Program-made: the position numbers and the translations under genes
Notes under the pieces: generated by a model
The model's input: only the letters and a program-made list of their open reading frames with translations
What the model was told of the DNA's origin: nothing
Database searches by the model: none
DNA from: Delphinapterus leucas
Lineage: Eukaryota > Chordata > Mammalia > Artiodactyla > Monodontidae
Direction of reading: 5' to 3'
NCBI RefSeq assembly: GCF_002288925.2
Contig: NW_022098044.1
Coordinates: forward strand, 15,734,462 to 15,798,461
DNA: 64,000 nucleotides
Part shown: positions 22,531-34,228 of the stretch, piece by piece
Numbering within the stretch: the stretch's first letter is position 1
How the letters are laid out: every line of letters begins with the position of its first letter

Positions 22531-24572
22531 AAAAGAGAGAATGCAAACAGGACCCATTTTTCCCAGTTTAGTTTTAACGCTTAAGGCCGAAAAGAGAAAG
22601 CCAATGACCTGAGTCATCAAAATTACCCTCCAAGGGAGGACGGGTAAGCATCCTTTGGGGAACATTCGGAAGTCAGTGGAAACTTGGCCACCGTGGAGTG
22701 GCAAAGGTGGGGGATGACTGGTGACTTCAGGGCGGGATCTGCCAGTGGGCGTCCATGGAGTGTCCTCAGTCCCCAGTGCCGTACCCCAGTATAGTGGCAC
22801 AAAGGAAGCTCGCCATTGGGCCCCTGAGTGATGGGGCGACCACAGGATGTGCTGCTGGGATAGGCGCTGTGCGTGTTGGCCTTTGGTCCCGTGCATTTCC
22901 TCTTTGGACTTTGGGTGGGGCTGTGGAGGACAGAAGGACAGGGCACAGGAAGCTTGGCTCTTAGAAATAGCCACACTTGGCCCTTCCGGGACCTTCCTTC
23001 TGGTGCACGTCCAAGGATAAGACCCCTCCTTTCCAAGGCTGGCTGTTTCAGAATGCCCTGTGGCAGAAAGTGCTGCTTGCTCTGAGTAGGAACATCTTGT
23101 CTTTAACCTGGAAATCCAATTTGTACGCAGGCCTTTCTGTGAACACTTGAGGATTCCCGGGCCTGGCCTCTCCTGAATGCATTTCCATGGCCTCAGTCTG
23201 GTTGCCGCAGGCCAAGTTAGCATCTTCTAGCCTCTAGCCCATGGGGAGCCATGTTGCCTGGATCCCGTACGTCTCTTCTTCTCTGCTCTGGAACTGTTTG
23301 TGGTGGCCCTTTGGGGACCTCTCGACCACTCATGGGCCTCACGCTAGGAGGCTGGTTATCCTGGGCAGGAAGCAGACTCTGTATAAAGAGCCCCTTATCT
23401 TCTGCACCAGAGGCCAGCAGAGCTCCTTCAGCCTTTAGTAATTCTGTTGGTTGGTTGGTTGGTTAATCCACTTCAATGTTCGTTAAAAATATGAGTTAGT
23501 TCCCGACATTAAGCCTGGATTTGCGCTTCTCTTGGGGCAATAATGGCTGAGCCAAAGTTGGCTGCTCTGTTCCCACCCAACCTGCTTTCCTCAGGTGTGC
23601 CCCGCACCTGACCCTGTAGGCAGGTGACTTTGGGACCCTCGATCTATACGCTGTAGAGTGCTGTCCTGGGGGCTACTCCTCTTTGCCCCCTGCACAGGTG
23701 ACAGGAAGGGGTTGCAGCCCAGTCGGCAGTGGCTTTCCAGTTCCACTAGCTGTTTCCAGCAGGGCCGTGGGAGCAGAATCAGAACTCAGATGGCAGGTAG
23801 ACTGCCGCGCGGAGATGACATAGTCATTGACTGCTGCCTTGCTGGCTCTGTGTTCCACACCCTCCATCAGGCTTGGGCCAACAAGTGGGTGTGAGGCCCT
23901 GGCCTCCAATGATGCCTGCCTGTGGTTCCCATGTCACCCTGCTAATCAGTGCCCTCCTCTGGGAAGCTTGTTCTGCTCCTGCTTGGCACGGGAAAGTCAT
24001 GACCAGCCCGCTGCTGTGGGCCCAAATCATGCCCACACCACATTCCTGCGGATAAACTTAGGACCCTGCAGAGGTGCCAGCGTGCACATGGCCCCACGGG
24101 ATGGGAAGCAGGGGTGGGAGTCGCGGGTGGGGGGAAGGTTCCCCTTCCCAGCCCCAGTATTATCCTGGGTGCTCACTGGGAAGGGTCAAAGGTAGACATG
24201 TAGGAAACGTGCATCCTTGTACTTTGGGTTGTTGCTGATGAGACAGGGAGTTTCTCCCCAAGATTGGAAAGCCTTCAAACAGCATGGGGAATTATAGCAG
24301 GGATGTCCTGGGTGAGCTGTACCGATACCCGGTGCTCGTGGACAAGAGGGCTGGGGTTTCCCTGACAACAGATGGCATTCTAAGGAGTAGGAGAGGCGTG
24401 GCGAAGGGGATGCATAGTCCGTCAGGACGTGTGTAAGGTTGAAGGTCAAGGTTAGACTTACGGGGTCCTGTATTGCAACTAAATGCCCCCAAAGAGATTC
24501 TGGGTGGCCTATGCTCAGCCTCTGTGTCAAGGGTCTCAGAGACCGAGGAGCATCCCACCTCCTCATTTCCGT
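22531..24572. other. repeat-poor unique sequence (2 kb)
   Basis: No repeat family or gene is recognised. A short (TTGG)n run lies at 23446-23464. ORFs of up to 231 codons (minus strand 22528-23223) have no recognisable domain and are probably chance. Confidence 0.4.
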
Positions 24573-24760
24573 AACCAAAGAGATGGGCCATCCCTAAATG
24601 AATCAATTAATAATCAAAGAGATGGGCTGTCCCTAAATGAATCAATTAAAAATCAAAGAGATGGGCCGTCCCTTAATGAATCAATTAATAATCAAAGAGA
24701 TGGGCCGTCCGTAAATGAATCAATTAATAAAGAGATGGGCCGTCCCTAAATGAATCAATT
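24573..24760. repeat. 39-bp minisatellite, 4.9 copies
   Basis: Units start at 24573, 24612, 24651, 24690 and 24729. Each unit begins aatcaaagagatgggccgtc and ends with tgaatcaattaat. The fifth unit lacks about 4 bases at its start and stops early. Units differ at only a few positions, so the expansion is fairly recent. Being 13 codons long, the unit stays open in one frame by chance. Confidence 0.97.
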
Positions 24761-25096
24761 CTTTGGAAAAGCCTTTTTGGCTTCTTGCTTCCATCATCCT
24801 TTGTGGGAATCGTTCCCGCTGTTTTTAACCCTGATGTAAACTTCCCTGCCCTCTGGCAGATGTCATCATGGTCCTTAAACCTCTTTACAGAGTTCTCATT
24901 ATGCGTCATTGAGTGCTTACCCTCTGCACGCTGTGTCTGGGTGTGGACACGGTGGTCGCTGTTGGAGAAAGGGGTATTGCAAATATCACAAAAGGCTGGG
25001 GAGGCAGACACTTCTGAACACAGGTAACTCTGATGCACCCACAGATAAGCTCGGAAGGAGGGTGGAGCCTTGGGGAAGCATGTGGACAACAGGACC
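24761..25096. other. unique sequence
   Basis: No gene or repeat is recognised between the minisatellite and the MIR. Confidence 0.4.
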
Positions 25097-25245
25097 GCAC
25101 TGCCTGGGTTCCATCCCGGCTCTGCCGTTTCCTGGCTGTGACCTGGTACCGGTTTCCTCCCCTGCAAGCAGAGATAAGAGTAGTACCCACCTCAGAGAGT
25201 TGTGAGGATTAAAAGAGTAACTCTAGGAGAAGTGCCCAAACAGTG
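25097..25245 (-). mobile_element. MIR SINE (antisense)
   Basis: The phrases tctgccgtttcctggctgtg, agtagtacccacctcagaga and gttgtgaggattaaaagagt show the reversed MIR core. Confidence 0.8.
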
Positions 25246-26307
25246 GGTGGGAGCTGGGAAGCCCCATAAGTGTGTTGGTGGTTGTCGTGGTTACAGAAGT
25301 CACCCTGTGATGGAGAGAGAAAAGCCACGCTGCAGAAATGGAGAGAAGGGAAAATTAGTTCTGGCTAGGGGGTTTTTAGGAGGGCTGGAAATTGAAGATG
25401 CCCTTGAGAAAGAAGGTTGTAACAGGCGCGGGAAGCCGCTGGACCACAGTCAGGGAAGCCTGAAGGCGCAGGGGCTGCATACTTGGGTAACGTGGAGCCC
25501 CCTCTGTGGCTGAAGTTTAGGGTGTTTAGTTAGTGGGGGGATCAGTAGAGGCTGGGGAAGCAGGAATCAGCCTCGGAACGGTGGTGGGGCCTGGGCTAGT
25601 GGGTGAGAAGAGTCAGGGGTGCTCCACATGGTCTGGCAGGCAGCAGGGGAGTCCAGCCCTGCCACTGGCCCTTGATCCTGGGCTTTAATCAAGGGGGTTC
25701 TCTGATCCCCGACTCTGGGATGGGGGCGTAGGGAAGGGCACGTGAGCTGCTGCAGGGGCACCTCGAGTGCAGAGCAGACAGGACACACACAGGCGCGTGC
25801 TCCCCTGGCTTTGTTACGGGCTCCGTGTTCTGGTCCAGTCTGTCTAGTCCCCTGGATCCCTGGTACTTACCTAGTTTCTCTCCCATTTCCCATGCCACAC
25901 ATCTTCCCTCTGTTTCTCTCTCTAGAGCTAATTTCAGTTTTGTACAGCTTCATTTGTTTCTGTATGTCCCAAGCAGCAGCCCTGCTTTTGGGGATGGGGG
26001 CTGACGAGAGTGCCGTGGAATGCCTTTGACAGTGCTGAATTTTATGGTACGTGGAATGCCGATTCTGCTGTTAGTAACTTGATGACAAAGATGTCTTGGG
26101 CAATAAGGCCAGGGAGCCACCCTCTGTGACTCTCACAACAGGTAGCTAATATCCAATCTGAGTGAGGAAGAAAAACAAATATTTCTTTAGCTTTCACTCC
26201 ATTTGACAGGAGAGCTTAAATTATTGTGCATATTCTCATGCTAAGGCCAGTTCCCACAGTTCCCTGGGGGTGGTGTGGCTTTGAGGAATTTATTCATATT
26301 CTTAAGT
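25246..26307. other. unique sequence
   Basis: About 1 kb without a recognised feature. It is GC-leaning at first and AT-leaning toward the L1. Confidence 0.4.
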
Positions 26308-27470
26308 ATACATCGTTTTATTGAGATGTAATTCACATGCTGTAAAATTTACCCTTTAAAAATGTGGAATCCTGGGCTTCCCTGGTGGCGCAGTGGTTGA
26401 GAGTCCGCCTGCCGATGCAGGGGACACGGGTTTGTGCCCCCGGTCCAGGAAGATCCCACATGCAGCGGAGCGGCTGGGCCCGTGAGCCATGGCCGCTGAG
26501 CCTGCGTGTCTGGAGCCTGCGCTCCGCAATGGGAGAGGCCACAACACTGAGAGGCCCGCATACAGCAAAAAAAAAAAAAGTGGAATCCTGTGGATATTCA
26601 TAACGCTGTGCAACCATCACTATTATCTAGTTCCGGAAAGCTTCTCTCATCCTCAAAAGAAACCCCATTAGTAATCACCTCCCATCCCCCCTTCCCCCAG
26701 ACCCTGGGAACCACTCATCCACTTGCTGTCTCTCTGGATTTGCCTATTCTGGGCTTTTCAGACAAATGGAATCATATAATATGTGGCCTTTTGTGTCTGG
26801 CTACTTTCACTTAGCGTAATGTTTTCAAGGTTCATCCACACTGTAAACGTGTCAGAACTTCATTCCTTTTCATAGCTGAGTAGTATTTCTTTGTATGGAT
26901 ATAACAGATTTTGTTTATTCATACATCAGTCGCTGGGTATTTGAATTGTTGGTAGTTTTTGGCTACTATAATGCTGCTCTGAACGTTTATGTATAACTTC
27001 TGTGTGGACATACATCTTCAGTTCTCACAGATATATCCCCAGGAATGGAACTGCTGGGTCATATGGTAACTGTGTATAACATTTTGAAGAACTGCCAAAC
27101 TGTCTTCCCCAGCCACTGCTCCATTTTACATTTCCACCAGTAATATATGAGGGTTCCAATTTCTTGACAACCTTGCCAACAATTGTTACTGTCTTTTTCA
27201 TCATAGCCGTGCTAGTGGGTGTGAAGTTGTTTTGATTTGCATTACCCTTGTGCCTGATGATGTTGAGCATTATTTCATGTGCTTATTGGTCATTTGTATA
27301 TATTCTGTGGAGAAATGTCTGTTCAGATCCATTGCCTATTTTTAAATTGAGTTATCGATCTTTTTATTGTTGAATTGTAAGAGTTCTTTATATTTTCTGG
27401 TGACTAGACCCTTAATCAGATATATACTTTGCAAGTATTTTCTCCCATTCTGTGGTTATCTTAAGTATAC
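26308..27470 (-). mobile_element. old L1M (antisense), split by a CHR SINE
   Basis: This is a reversed L1 3' UTR plus the ORF2 C-terminal region. The minus strand at 27025-27270 encodes TQLPYDPAVPFLGIYL and, upstream, GNANQNN, both typical of L1 ORF2p. Stops and frameshifts disable it. The SINE at 26375-26579 interrupts it. Confidence 0.88.
26375..26579 (+). mobile_element. CHR-2-type SINE inside L1M
   Basis: A full copy with an A-tail of about 13. An 11-bp duplication gtggaatcctg lies at 26364-26374 and 26580-26590. Confidence 0.95.
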
Positions 27471-28399
27471 AGTTGAATTAGTGCCTTTCACCAGAATATG
27501 TGTGGGTCGCCACAAAGGCTAGTGCTCAGACACTCCACCAGCAAACAATTGCATCTTTGTATCACTAGCATCTCACCCAGAGCTTGGCATGAAATAAGTA
27601 CCAGTGATTTGAGTAAATAAATGCATCATGGTTTTCCTTTGCCACTTTCCGAGGATAAAAATGGATCTGGGTAAGGTAGGCGGAAATGGATAATAAATTG
27701 CTGAGCAAAACCACAGAAGCAAAGGATGCCCATTTGCACACTCAGGCATCTTGTATCTGGCTATCATTTTTCAAGATCAGTGAAGGGGAAGGCTGGAGTG
27801 CAGAGCTGGGTTTGCACCTGTGTTTCTGACACAGCAAATATACTTTTCTGAGATCAATAGGGTGACTCTGCACAGCCCTGGAAACATGGCGTAATTATAG
27901 GTGTAATTATCATGCTGAGAATTACGGCTGTCACCTATTGATTGCATCCTCTCAGCAAGTATTTGCACATTTCTTCCTGCCCCCACGCCACTCCACGCCG
28001 GCTCCAAAATCTAATTGTCACTGACCTCCCTCCAAATTGCTGGATCCAGGAGGGAAGACAGGGTGAAAATCCAGCAAGGGAGGTGCCAGCTGTCCCATTA
28101 CCATCACCTTGGTCAGAGGAGAAGAGGCAGCTGGGAGGGTCTCAGATTTAGGGACAAGGGGGGACAGTGTCACTCTGAGAAATGGAATCAAAGAATCCAG
28201 AGAAATGGGTAGGCGTCAACCTCGTGGGAGGCTGCGTCTCAGAATCATCTGGACAGAGAGGGATTTCTCATTCTGCAGATAAGACCTGGAGAGAGGCTTC
28301 TATCGTCCTAGAAGAGGTCCCAGGCCATCCCTGTAGAGGAAGACATCTATTTATAAAGTTGCTAAATGTCAGATAAGCTGTCATCTTAGAAAGTATAAG
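27471..28399. other. unique sequence with homeodomain-type motif cluster
   Basis: Two TAATTA sites (27892-27897, 27904-27909), a GCTGTCA MEIS-type site (27927-27933, TGACAGC on the minus strand) and ATTGATTG (27937-27944, PBX-like) lie within about 55 bp. No repeat is recognised here. Confidence 0.4.
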
Positions 28400-28545
28400 T
28401 TGCTCACTCGTTCTTTGACTTATTGTTTCATTCGTTGAGTGAACACTTGTTGAGCTAATGGCTGTCCCAGGAAGGGCCTCTGGGGGCTGCAGAGAGGAGT
28501 CAAGGACAGCCTCTGCCCTCCAGGGTCCTGCAAAACCCAGGCAGG
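28400..28545 (-). mobile_element. L2 3' end fragment (antisense)
   Basis: The order tcattcgttgagtgaacact, tgttgagctaatggctgtcc and gaggagtcaaggacagcctc resembles a reversed L2 terminus. Confidence 0.5.
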
Positions 28546-29137
28546 GAGGCAAATGACTGCAAAGGAGACCCAGAGGTGGTGAAGGGGGTTGGGGAGGTGG
28601 GAGGGGCTCGGGCCTCCCTGGGAGGCTCAGGAGGGGCTCCAGGGGCAGGTGGAGCCTGCAAGGGGGAGCGAGTATCTATCTGGTAGACTGGGGCATCGCG
28701 CACAGAGGGGGCGGTTCCTGTTGGGGCCAGCACCTGTGAAACCACAGGCCTGGATGGGAACCACAGGGAGGATGCTGTGATGGTGGCCGCGGGCTGCCCC
28801 CAGGAATGGGGACCGTGAGGTTGGCAGTGGGAATTTCCAGCCCAGCGTTCAGCTCTGCAGAGTCGGGCTGGGGGCCTTGGTTGGGACGTGGCAGATCTGG
28901 GAGGGGAGGGTTCGGGATCTGCTGGGTTGGTCTCAGGGTGGGGCGATGGCATCCTGCCTGTGCTGCTTGGTGAGTCTGTCTGGGGTGCTGCCTCTGTCCC
29001 TGGGACACCCAGTCTCATGCCATAGCTCTCTGAGGCCGATTTGTCTTTGAAACAGCATCTTCCTGGGGATGGGGGGAGGGGGGAGGGGCGAGTGGATTGA
29101 TTGGAACAGTGAGCAAGTCTCACACTTTTTGTTCTCA
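28546..29137. other. GC-rich unique sequence with G-quadruplex motif
   Basis: The sequence is purine-rich and without recognised repeats. A strong four-run G tract lies at 29065-29088. The 224-codon minus-strand ORF at 28500-29174 is Pro/Ser-rich and matches no family I know. Confidence 0.4.
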
Positions 29138-29437
29138 GGACTCTCAAACTTTTCAGAATTATTGAGGACTCCACTGATCTTGTGTTTATGTGGGTTATGT
29201 CTTCGGATATGGACCGTGCTAGAAATTAAAACTGAGAATACACAGGCACACACCCCGTCAGCCGTCAAGTGATGATGTCTTCACGTGTCCCGTGGAAACC
29301 CCTAGTGTACACTCGAGAGAACATGAGAGTGAAACAGGCAGATAAGGTCTGGGTATTATTATGAAAGCGATTTTTACCTCATAGACCCTCCTGAAAGGGT
29401 GTTGGGAATCCCAGAGGTGTTCTAAACCACCCTTCAG
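29138..29437 (-). mobile_element. hAT-like DNA transposon remnant
   Basis: The blocks gtttatgtgggttatgtctt, gctagaaattaaaactgaga, agtgtacactcgagagaaca and ctgggtattattatgaaagc belong to a known dispersed mammalian DNA element whose family name I cannot fix. Orientation is tentative. Confidence 0.5.
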
Positions 29438-30264
29438 TGTTATGTTGGATTACAAGCTGTATACGTAGGTCCACGTCTGCTTGATCCCTGAGCCCCCAGT
29501 GAGTTTCTCAGCATAGATGTCCACCCAGCGAGTGGGCAGGCCTGGGGTGCTGTCTGAGGGCCAGGTGGGCACTATGTTGAGGGGGGAGGGATACCACGCA
29601 GAGTAAGAAATTCCTGCCCGTGGCAGTTCCCGGGGGGCTGGAGGTCAATGTGGAATTGCACAAGCACATATTTCTGTTGCGCCTGTGGTGTGGCTGTGAG
29701 GGACGGTGACCAGCCGAGCCCAATCAGGGGACTGCAGGCTTCCCCGGGGAAGTGAATCCAGACTCCTGGCTGAAGAGGAAGTGGAAGTTGGCCTGATGAA
29801 GAGCAGCGCAGGCTGAGAAAGTGACCCTGTAGGAACTTGATCAGGACGGAAGAGGCCTGGGTGGTTAGAGCCCAGTGACTTAGGGGGAGAGGGGGCACAT
29901 TGGAGGGGGGAGAGGGTCGGCCTGAAAAGCACCCTTCACATTCCCATCCTCCACTGGAGGATCTGACCGGAAGGAGTCCGTTGCCAGCCTGGATATCGTA
30001 CCCTGAGCTGCCCTCCGGGTGGCCCTGAGTGCCGCCCTCCTCTCTGCCGCCCGCCCAGGGCTGCGCACTGTCACGCCTCCCAACTCATGGCCCTTCCTTA
30101 CCTCTGTGCCTTGAGCTGCGTTCTTCCTGCTGCCTGTACACCCTCATCAGATGCTCCTGTCCCTCACACCCCAGTTCCGTTGCCTCTCCCCAGCGTTTCC
30201 TCACCATGCCCCAGTCGCCTTGTCCACCTCTGCCTCCTCCTGTAGCTCATTCATAGGAATCATC
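29438..30264. other. GC-leaning unique sequence
   Basis: G-run clusters occur at 29881-29925. A small CpG-richer patch lies near 30000-30070 but is too short for a CpG island. No gene is supported. Confidence 0.4.
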
Positions 30265-30471
30265 GAGCTCACTCTCATACTGTGAGCCACTGTTCCACAA
30301 CGCTGTGGAGTGGGTCTATTATTAACCCTATTTCACAGATGAGGAAACCAAGGCCCAGAGAGGTTAAGCACCTGGCACAAGGCCACGGAGCTAGGAGGTG
30401 CTGGGACTGGGCTTGAACCCAGGCAGTCTGGTTCCAGTCTATACTCCTAACCACTGCATTGGGCTGGCCAC
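30265..30471 (+). mobile_element. MIR SINE, near full length
   Basis: The core is excellent: tttcacagatgaggaaacca, aggcccagagaggttaagca and gggcttgaacccaggcagtc. Confidence 0.9.
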
Positions 30472-31689
30472 TTTTTATCCTATGTCATCTTCTTTCCAGC
30501 TCTCGAACCATGTGTTCATTCCCAGGCTGCTACATAGTAGGTGCTCATTAGAGGTTTGACAAATGAATTTCATCTTCCTATCCTGCTCGCCTGGGCGTCA
30601 TGCCTTGTGCATTTGCCATTAATAAAGGAGTGAGGACATGGGCTGATGAGCAGGCAAAGAACAGATGACTGCCACCTGTTAATGTGTGTGGACGCTGTAA
30701 TTACCAGTGTTTTCCAGGGCAGAGGTGCGAGTTCATAATGACTAGACAGGTTCTAAAATCATCCCCATCATTGGTGAATGCGGTTCTGAAATGACTTTGT
30801 CATGGTAACATCCCTGGCCGACAGGAGGTAATGTTTTTACTGTTTTATCAAAAGCAAAAGCCTCTTGGGGCATGTGCCCTCCAAGGCCTGGGTTGGGGCT
30901 CTTAGTTCAAAGCACGGACAAGAGGCGGGTGCTTCCCCACGCTGGTGGTTAGAAGGCCCACCCCGGGGGTGCTCTGAGGTCAGAGACGGCTTTTGCAGGC
31001 TGAAAATGAGTTAAAGTCTGATCGTTATAATTCCCTTATCTCTGACTTCCTGCCGGGGCTGCTGGTGTCTGAGCTGCACAGAATCCGGGTGGCCTCTCAG
31101 CGCGGGCGGCTGACCGCCAGAACCTGTGCAGAGCCTGGGAGCAAACGATTGAGGGGGGTCTTGATGAAAAATGGGTGCCAGGTGTTGGGGATAAAAGCCC
31201 ACTGTCGGCCATTACCATTTCCCCCACCTCTGGGCAGCCCCAGTTACCCTGGCTCTGCAGGATTTTCCCTCCAGCTCTGCAGATCTGCTGGCATATTTAT
31301 TTGTAAGTGAAGTAAGCAGAATTTTTCAAAGGGAAGCAGTTTGCAAAAGCTGAAAAGAAAGCAACTTGGGGTAAATGTCTCATCTGGCAATGGGAAACAG
31401 CCTCTGGCATCGAGAGCTCTTTAACCTTGTCTGTATAAGCAGCGGGGAACTTGGCTGCTGTATCATCTTAGAGAAGGAGCTTTCTGTCTCCCTGCTGAGG
31501 CTAGACCCTGGGGAGAAAGAGCCTAAAACTCAGCCCAGGACCCCTGGAGAAATTTGATAGGTAGATGTCTCTGTGCCCCCATCCAGTCAGCTTCTGTGCC
31601 CTTCCTGTCCAAGCCTCCGTGGTTTCTGTCCCCTAGCCGATTGTGTAGTCCCCCACCTCGTCTCTGAGTTCTGCCCCAGCGCCCAGGCA
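30472..31689. other. mostly unique sequence
   Basis: A short MIR/L2 terminus lies at about 30520-30565 (gctacatagtaggtgctcat). The part at 30600-30840 is conserved-looking, with CACCTG at 30673-30678 and TAATTA at 30698-30703. No gene is supported. Confidence 0.4.
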
Positions 31690-32335
31690 GTCTCCTCTGC
31701 ATACTGCAGCTATCAGTATGATCTCCTAAAAATGCAGAGTGAATCTGCTCCGTTACACCTGGGAGCAAGACCGCCGGTGCCTCCTGTACCCGCATAAAAG
31801 CAGTACAAAGGCTTCCACTCAGAATCAAACCTGGTCTTACCAAGGCCTGCATGGCCCCGTGTGATCGGGCCCTTCTGACTTTCTGTTCCCATTTCCAGAT
31901 GCAGCCACACTGGCCTCTTGGCTGTTCTCACATACATCAAGCTTGTTCCTTCCTCAGGGCCTTTGCATTTGCTGTCCCCTCTCCCTGCCTCCCTGCCCCC
32001 ATCCTCCTGGTTTGGTTCTCCCTCTCTTGGTTGAGGGCTCTGCTCCCATATCATCTTATCAGAAAGGCCCTCCCTGTCGGCTCTCTATAGAGTAGCACCC
32101 CTTCTCTCTCCCCTGCACTCCCTGCCCGCCCCCATTCTCAGCTTTATTTTTCTCCATGGAACTCAGTGTCACCGGATACAGTGCATAGTTATCTATATGT
32201 TCAGTTTCTGTCCTGCTACATCAAAATGTAAATGTAAGACAAGGACTTCGTTTAGTTCACAGCTGGGTTCCCAGTGCGTTGAGCAGTGTCTGGCACAGAA
32301 CAGGTCCTCACCAAGTCTTTGTTGTACAGATGAAG
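31690..32335 (+). mobile_element. L2, long 3' region (sense)
   Basis: A good run of the L2 3' region: actggcctcttggctgttct, cttcctcagggcctttgcat, atcagaaaggccctccctgt, ctttatttttctccatggaa and gtgtctggcacagaacaggt. At about 650 bp it is the longest L2 piece here. Confidence 0.85.
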
Positions 32336-32427
32336 AGCTGGGTCTCCACGTGCCCCTTCATATTCACCCACCATGTTCACCCACTACCCTGTCACGCGAC
32401 AAAGGTGAGCTTTGGATTTCAGCAGCT

Positions 32428-32590
32428 CTGGGTTTGAATTCTGGCTCTTCTGTTCCCTGGTCAGGTGCTACCGGTCAAGTCGGTTTCCTTCCTTCACTTG
32501 CCAAATGCAGAGAGCATGGCTTACCCGTATGGCTGTTGGGCGAAGGGAAGTTAGGGTGCCCAGTATCTGCTAGCCTGTATACTGTGTTAA
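32428..32590 (-). mobile_element. probable MIR (antisense)
   Basis: The phrases gctctgggtttgaattctgg and tcggtttccttccttcactt suggest a decayed reversed MIR. Confidence 0.5.
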
Positions 32591-32621
32591 TTCAATGTAC
32601 GCAAACAGAGGAAACACCTTA

Positions 32622-33118
32622 AGAAAAATAAGGAACAGCTTTATTGAGCTATAATTCACATCCCATAAAATTTACCCATTTAAAGCATACAGCCCAGTGG
32701 TTTAATATATTCAAAGACTTGTGTGACCATCAACACCATGCAATTTTTATCACCCTCAGAGAGGAACCTCATACCCCTTAGCAGTCATCCCCTATTACTT
32801 CCTCCCCCCCAGGCCCTGGCAATAGCTGATTTATATTCTGTCCCTATAGATTTGCACATTTTTGACATTTCATATAAAAAGAATCATACAGTATGTGGTC
32901 TTTTGTGACTGGCTTCTTTCACTTAGTATTTTCTTTTCAAGACTCATCCGTGTTGTAGCATGTATCATTACTTCATACGTTTTTATGGCAAATAACATAC
33001 CATTGTATAGATATATCACATATGGTCGATCCATTCATCCATCGATGGACATTTGGATTGCTTCCACTTTTTCACTGTTACAAATAATGCTGCTGTGAAC
33101 TTTTGTGTACAGGCTTCA
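32622..33118 (-). mobile_element. old L1M 3' region (antisense)
   Basis: It begins agctttattgagctataatt and continues with catttggattgcttccactt and ataatgctgctgtgaacttt, the reversed 3' part of an old L1. No ORF survives. Confidence 0.85.
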
Positions 33119-33907
33119 TGTGGATGAGGAGAGCTTTTGTTGGACATCTCCAGGACAGTTCAGGGATACCTTCTTTGGGGGGTGTTCATACCTGGAGCCA
33201 GGTCCCAAGTCCCCCAGGAGCTCCTGAACTCATTCCTTTCAAATTATGATTGTATTTTTAGAGAGCTATGTTACTTATCCCAGCAGACATTCTTTTGCTA
33301 TGATTGCTTTATCATTATGCTTTCACTTTTCTATATGACTAGTTGGTTATTCCTTTGATGTTGCCACCTGGGATTCCTCTCTCTGTACGTACTAGTTATC
33401 TTCTTGATGCCTCTCCTAGGCCTTACTCTGCTCGGCTACCTGGCTTTATTTGACTCTGTTCTCAGAACTGATCACATTACTTTCTCTCTGGAGCTGCCCT
33501 TTTCTGAATGAAATTTGCCATTCTGCTCCGAGAACCCTCGACTTAAAGTGGACTTGTCTGAAACGTGATCTTTGAGTTTTTAGTTCATCTCATTCCGGTG
33601 AATTTCTTTATCTCCTAAATGCATTATCCACGACCCCAGTAGAATTCCAAAAAGCATTTGTAGAAGATTCATTAAGTCTTGGCTGCTGGCGAGGGTGTGA
33701 TAACAAAGGCAGCATCAGGCTGCTTTGCCAAGCGCCAGTGTTTGAACTCCTCAGGTTAGCGCTTCTCCTTTGCCTGATGGAAGGCATATGCAGATTCTGC
33801 TCTGAAGGGCATCTGCAGCAGTGGCTTATCTTCTTGAGGGGGAGGATGGTGGTGCAGAGGACCAGCTCTCTGGTTCTACTCTGAGGGCACAAAGGAAGGT
33901 TTGTTGA
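33119..33907. other. unique sequence
   Basis: No feature is recognised. The 33612-33740 part is non-repetitive and has a GATAACAAAGGC (SOX/TCF-like) site. Treat it as an unproven candidate element. Confidence 0.35.
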
Positions 33908-33921
33908 AAACATCTCAGTCA

Positions 33922-34128
33922 GGGCTTCCCTGGTGGCGCGGTGGTTGAGAGTCCGCCTGCCGATGCAGGGGACACGGGTTCGTGCCCCGGTCCGGGAAGA
34001 TCCCACATGCCGTGGAGCGGCTGGCCCCGTGAGCCATGGCCACTGAGCCTGCGCGTCCAGAGCCTGTGCTCCGCAATGGGAGAGGCCACAACAGTGAGAG
34101 GCCCGCATACCACAAAAAACAAAAAAAC
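33922..34128 (+). mobile_element. CHR-2-type SINE
   Basis: A full copy with an A-rich tail interrupted by C. A perfect 14-bp duplication aaacatctcagtca lies at 33908-33921 and 34129-34142. Confidence 0.97.
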
Positions 34129-34228
34129 AAACATCTCAGTCAAAGTTGGGTGGGATTGCAGAGATCAACCGTGTCTCACATTTTCAGAGCACTTTTGAGT
34201 GCATTTGCCTGTATGTTATGTTATGGAG

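Noticed and set aside
22528..23223. 231-codon minus-strand ORF
   Set aside because: No domain or signal recognised, and overlapping long frames exist on the same and other strand. It is likely chance in GC-leaning DNA.
23392..23400. TATAAAGAG as a promoter TATA box
   Set aside because: A single TATA-like word is common by chance, and no initiator, CpG island or exon follows.
24483..24749. ORF through the 39-bp minisatellite as a repeat protein
   Set aside because: The unit length is divisible by three by chance. The frame starts in unique DNA without a recognised domain, and the last unit is shifted.
24573..24760. CRISPR-like array
   Set aside because: The repeats are contiguous with no unique spacers, and the genome is mammalian.
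28500..29174. 224-codon Pro/Ser-rich minus-strand ORF
   Set aside because: It begins in a hAT-like repeat and ends in an L2 remnant, with compositional bias only.
30000..30070. CpG island and promoter
   Set aside because: The CpG-richer patch is well under 200 bp and has no linked exon.
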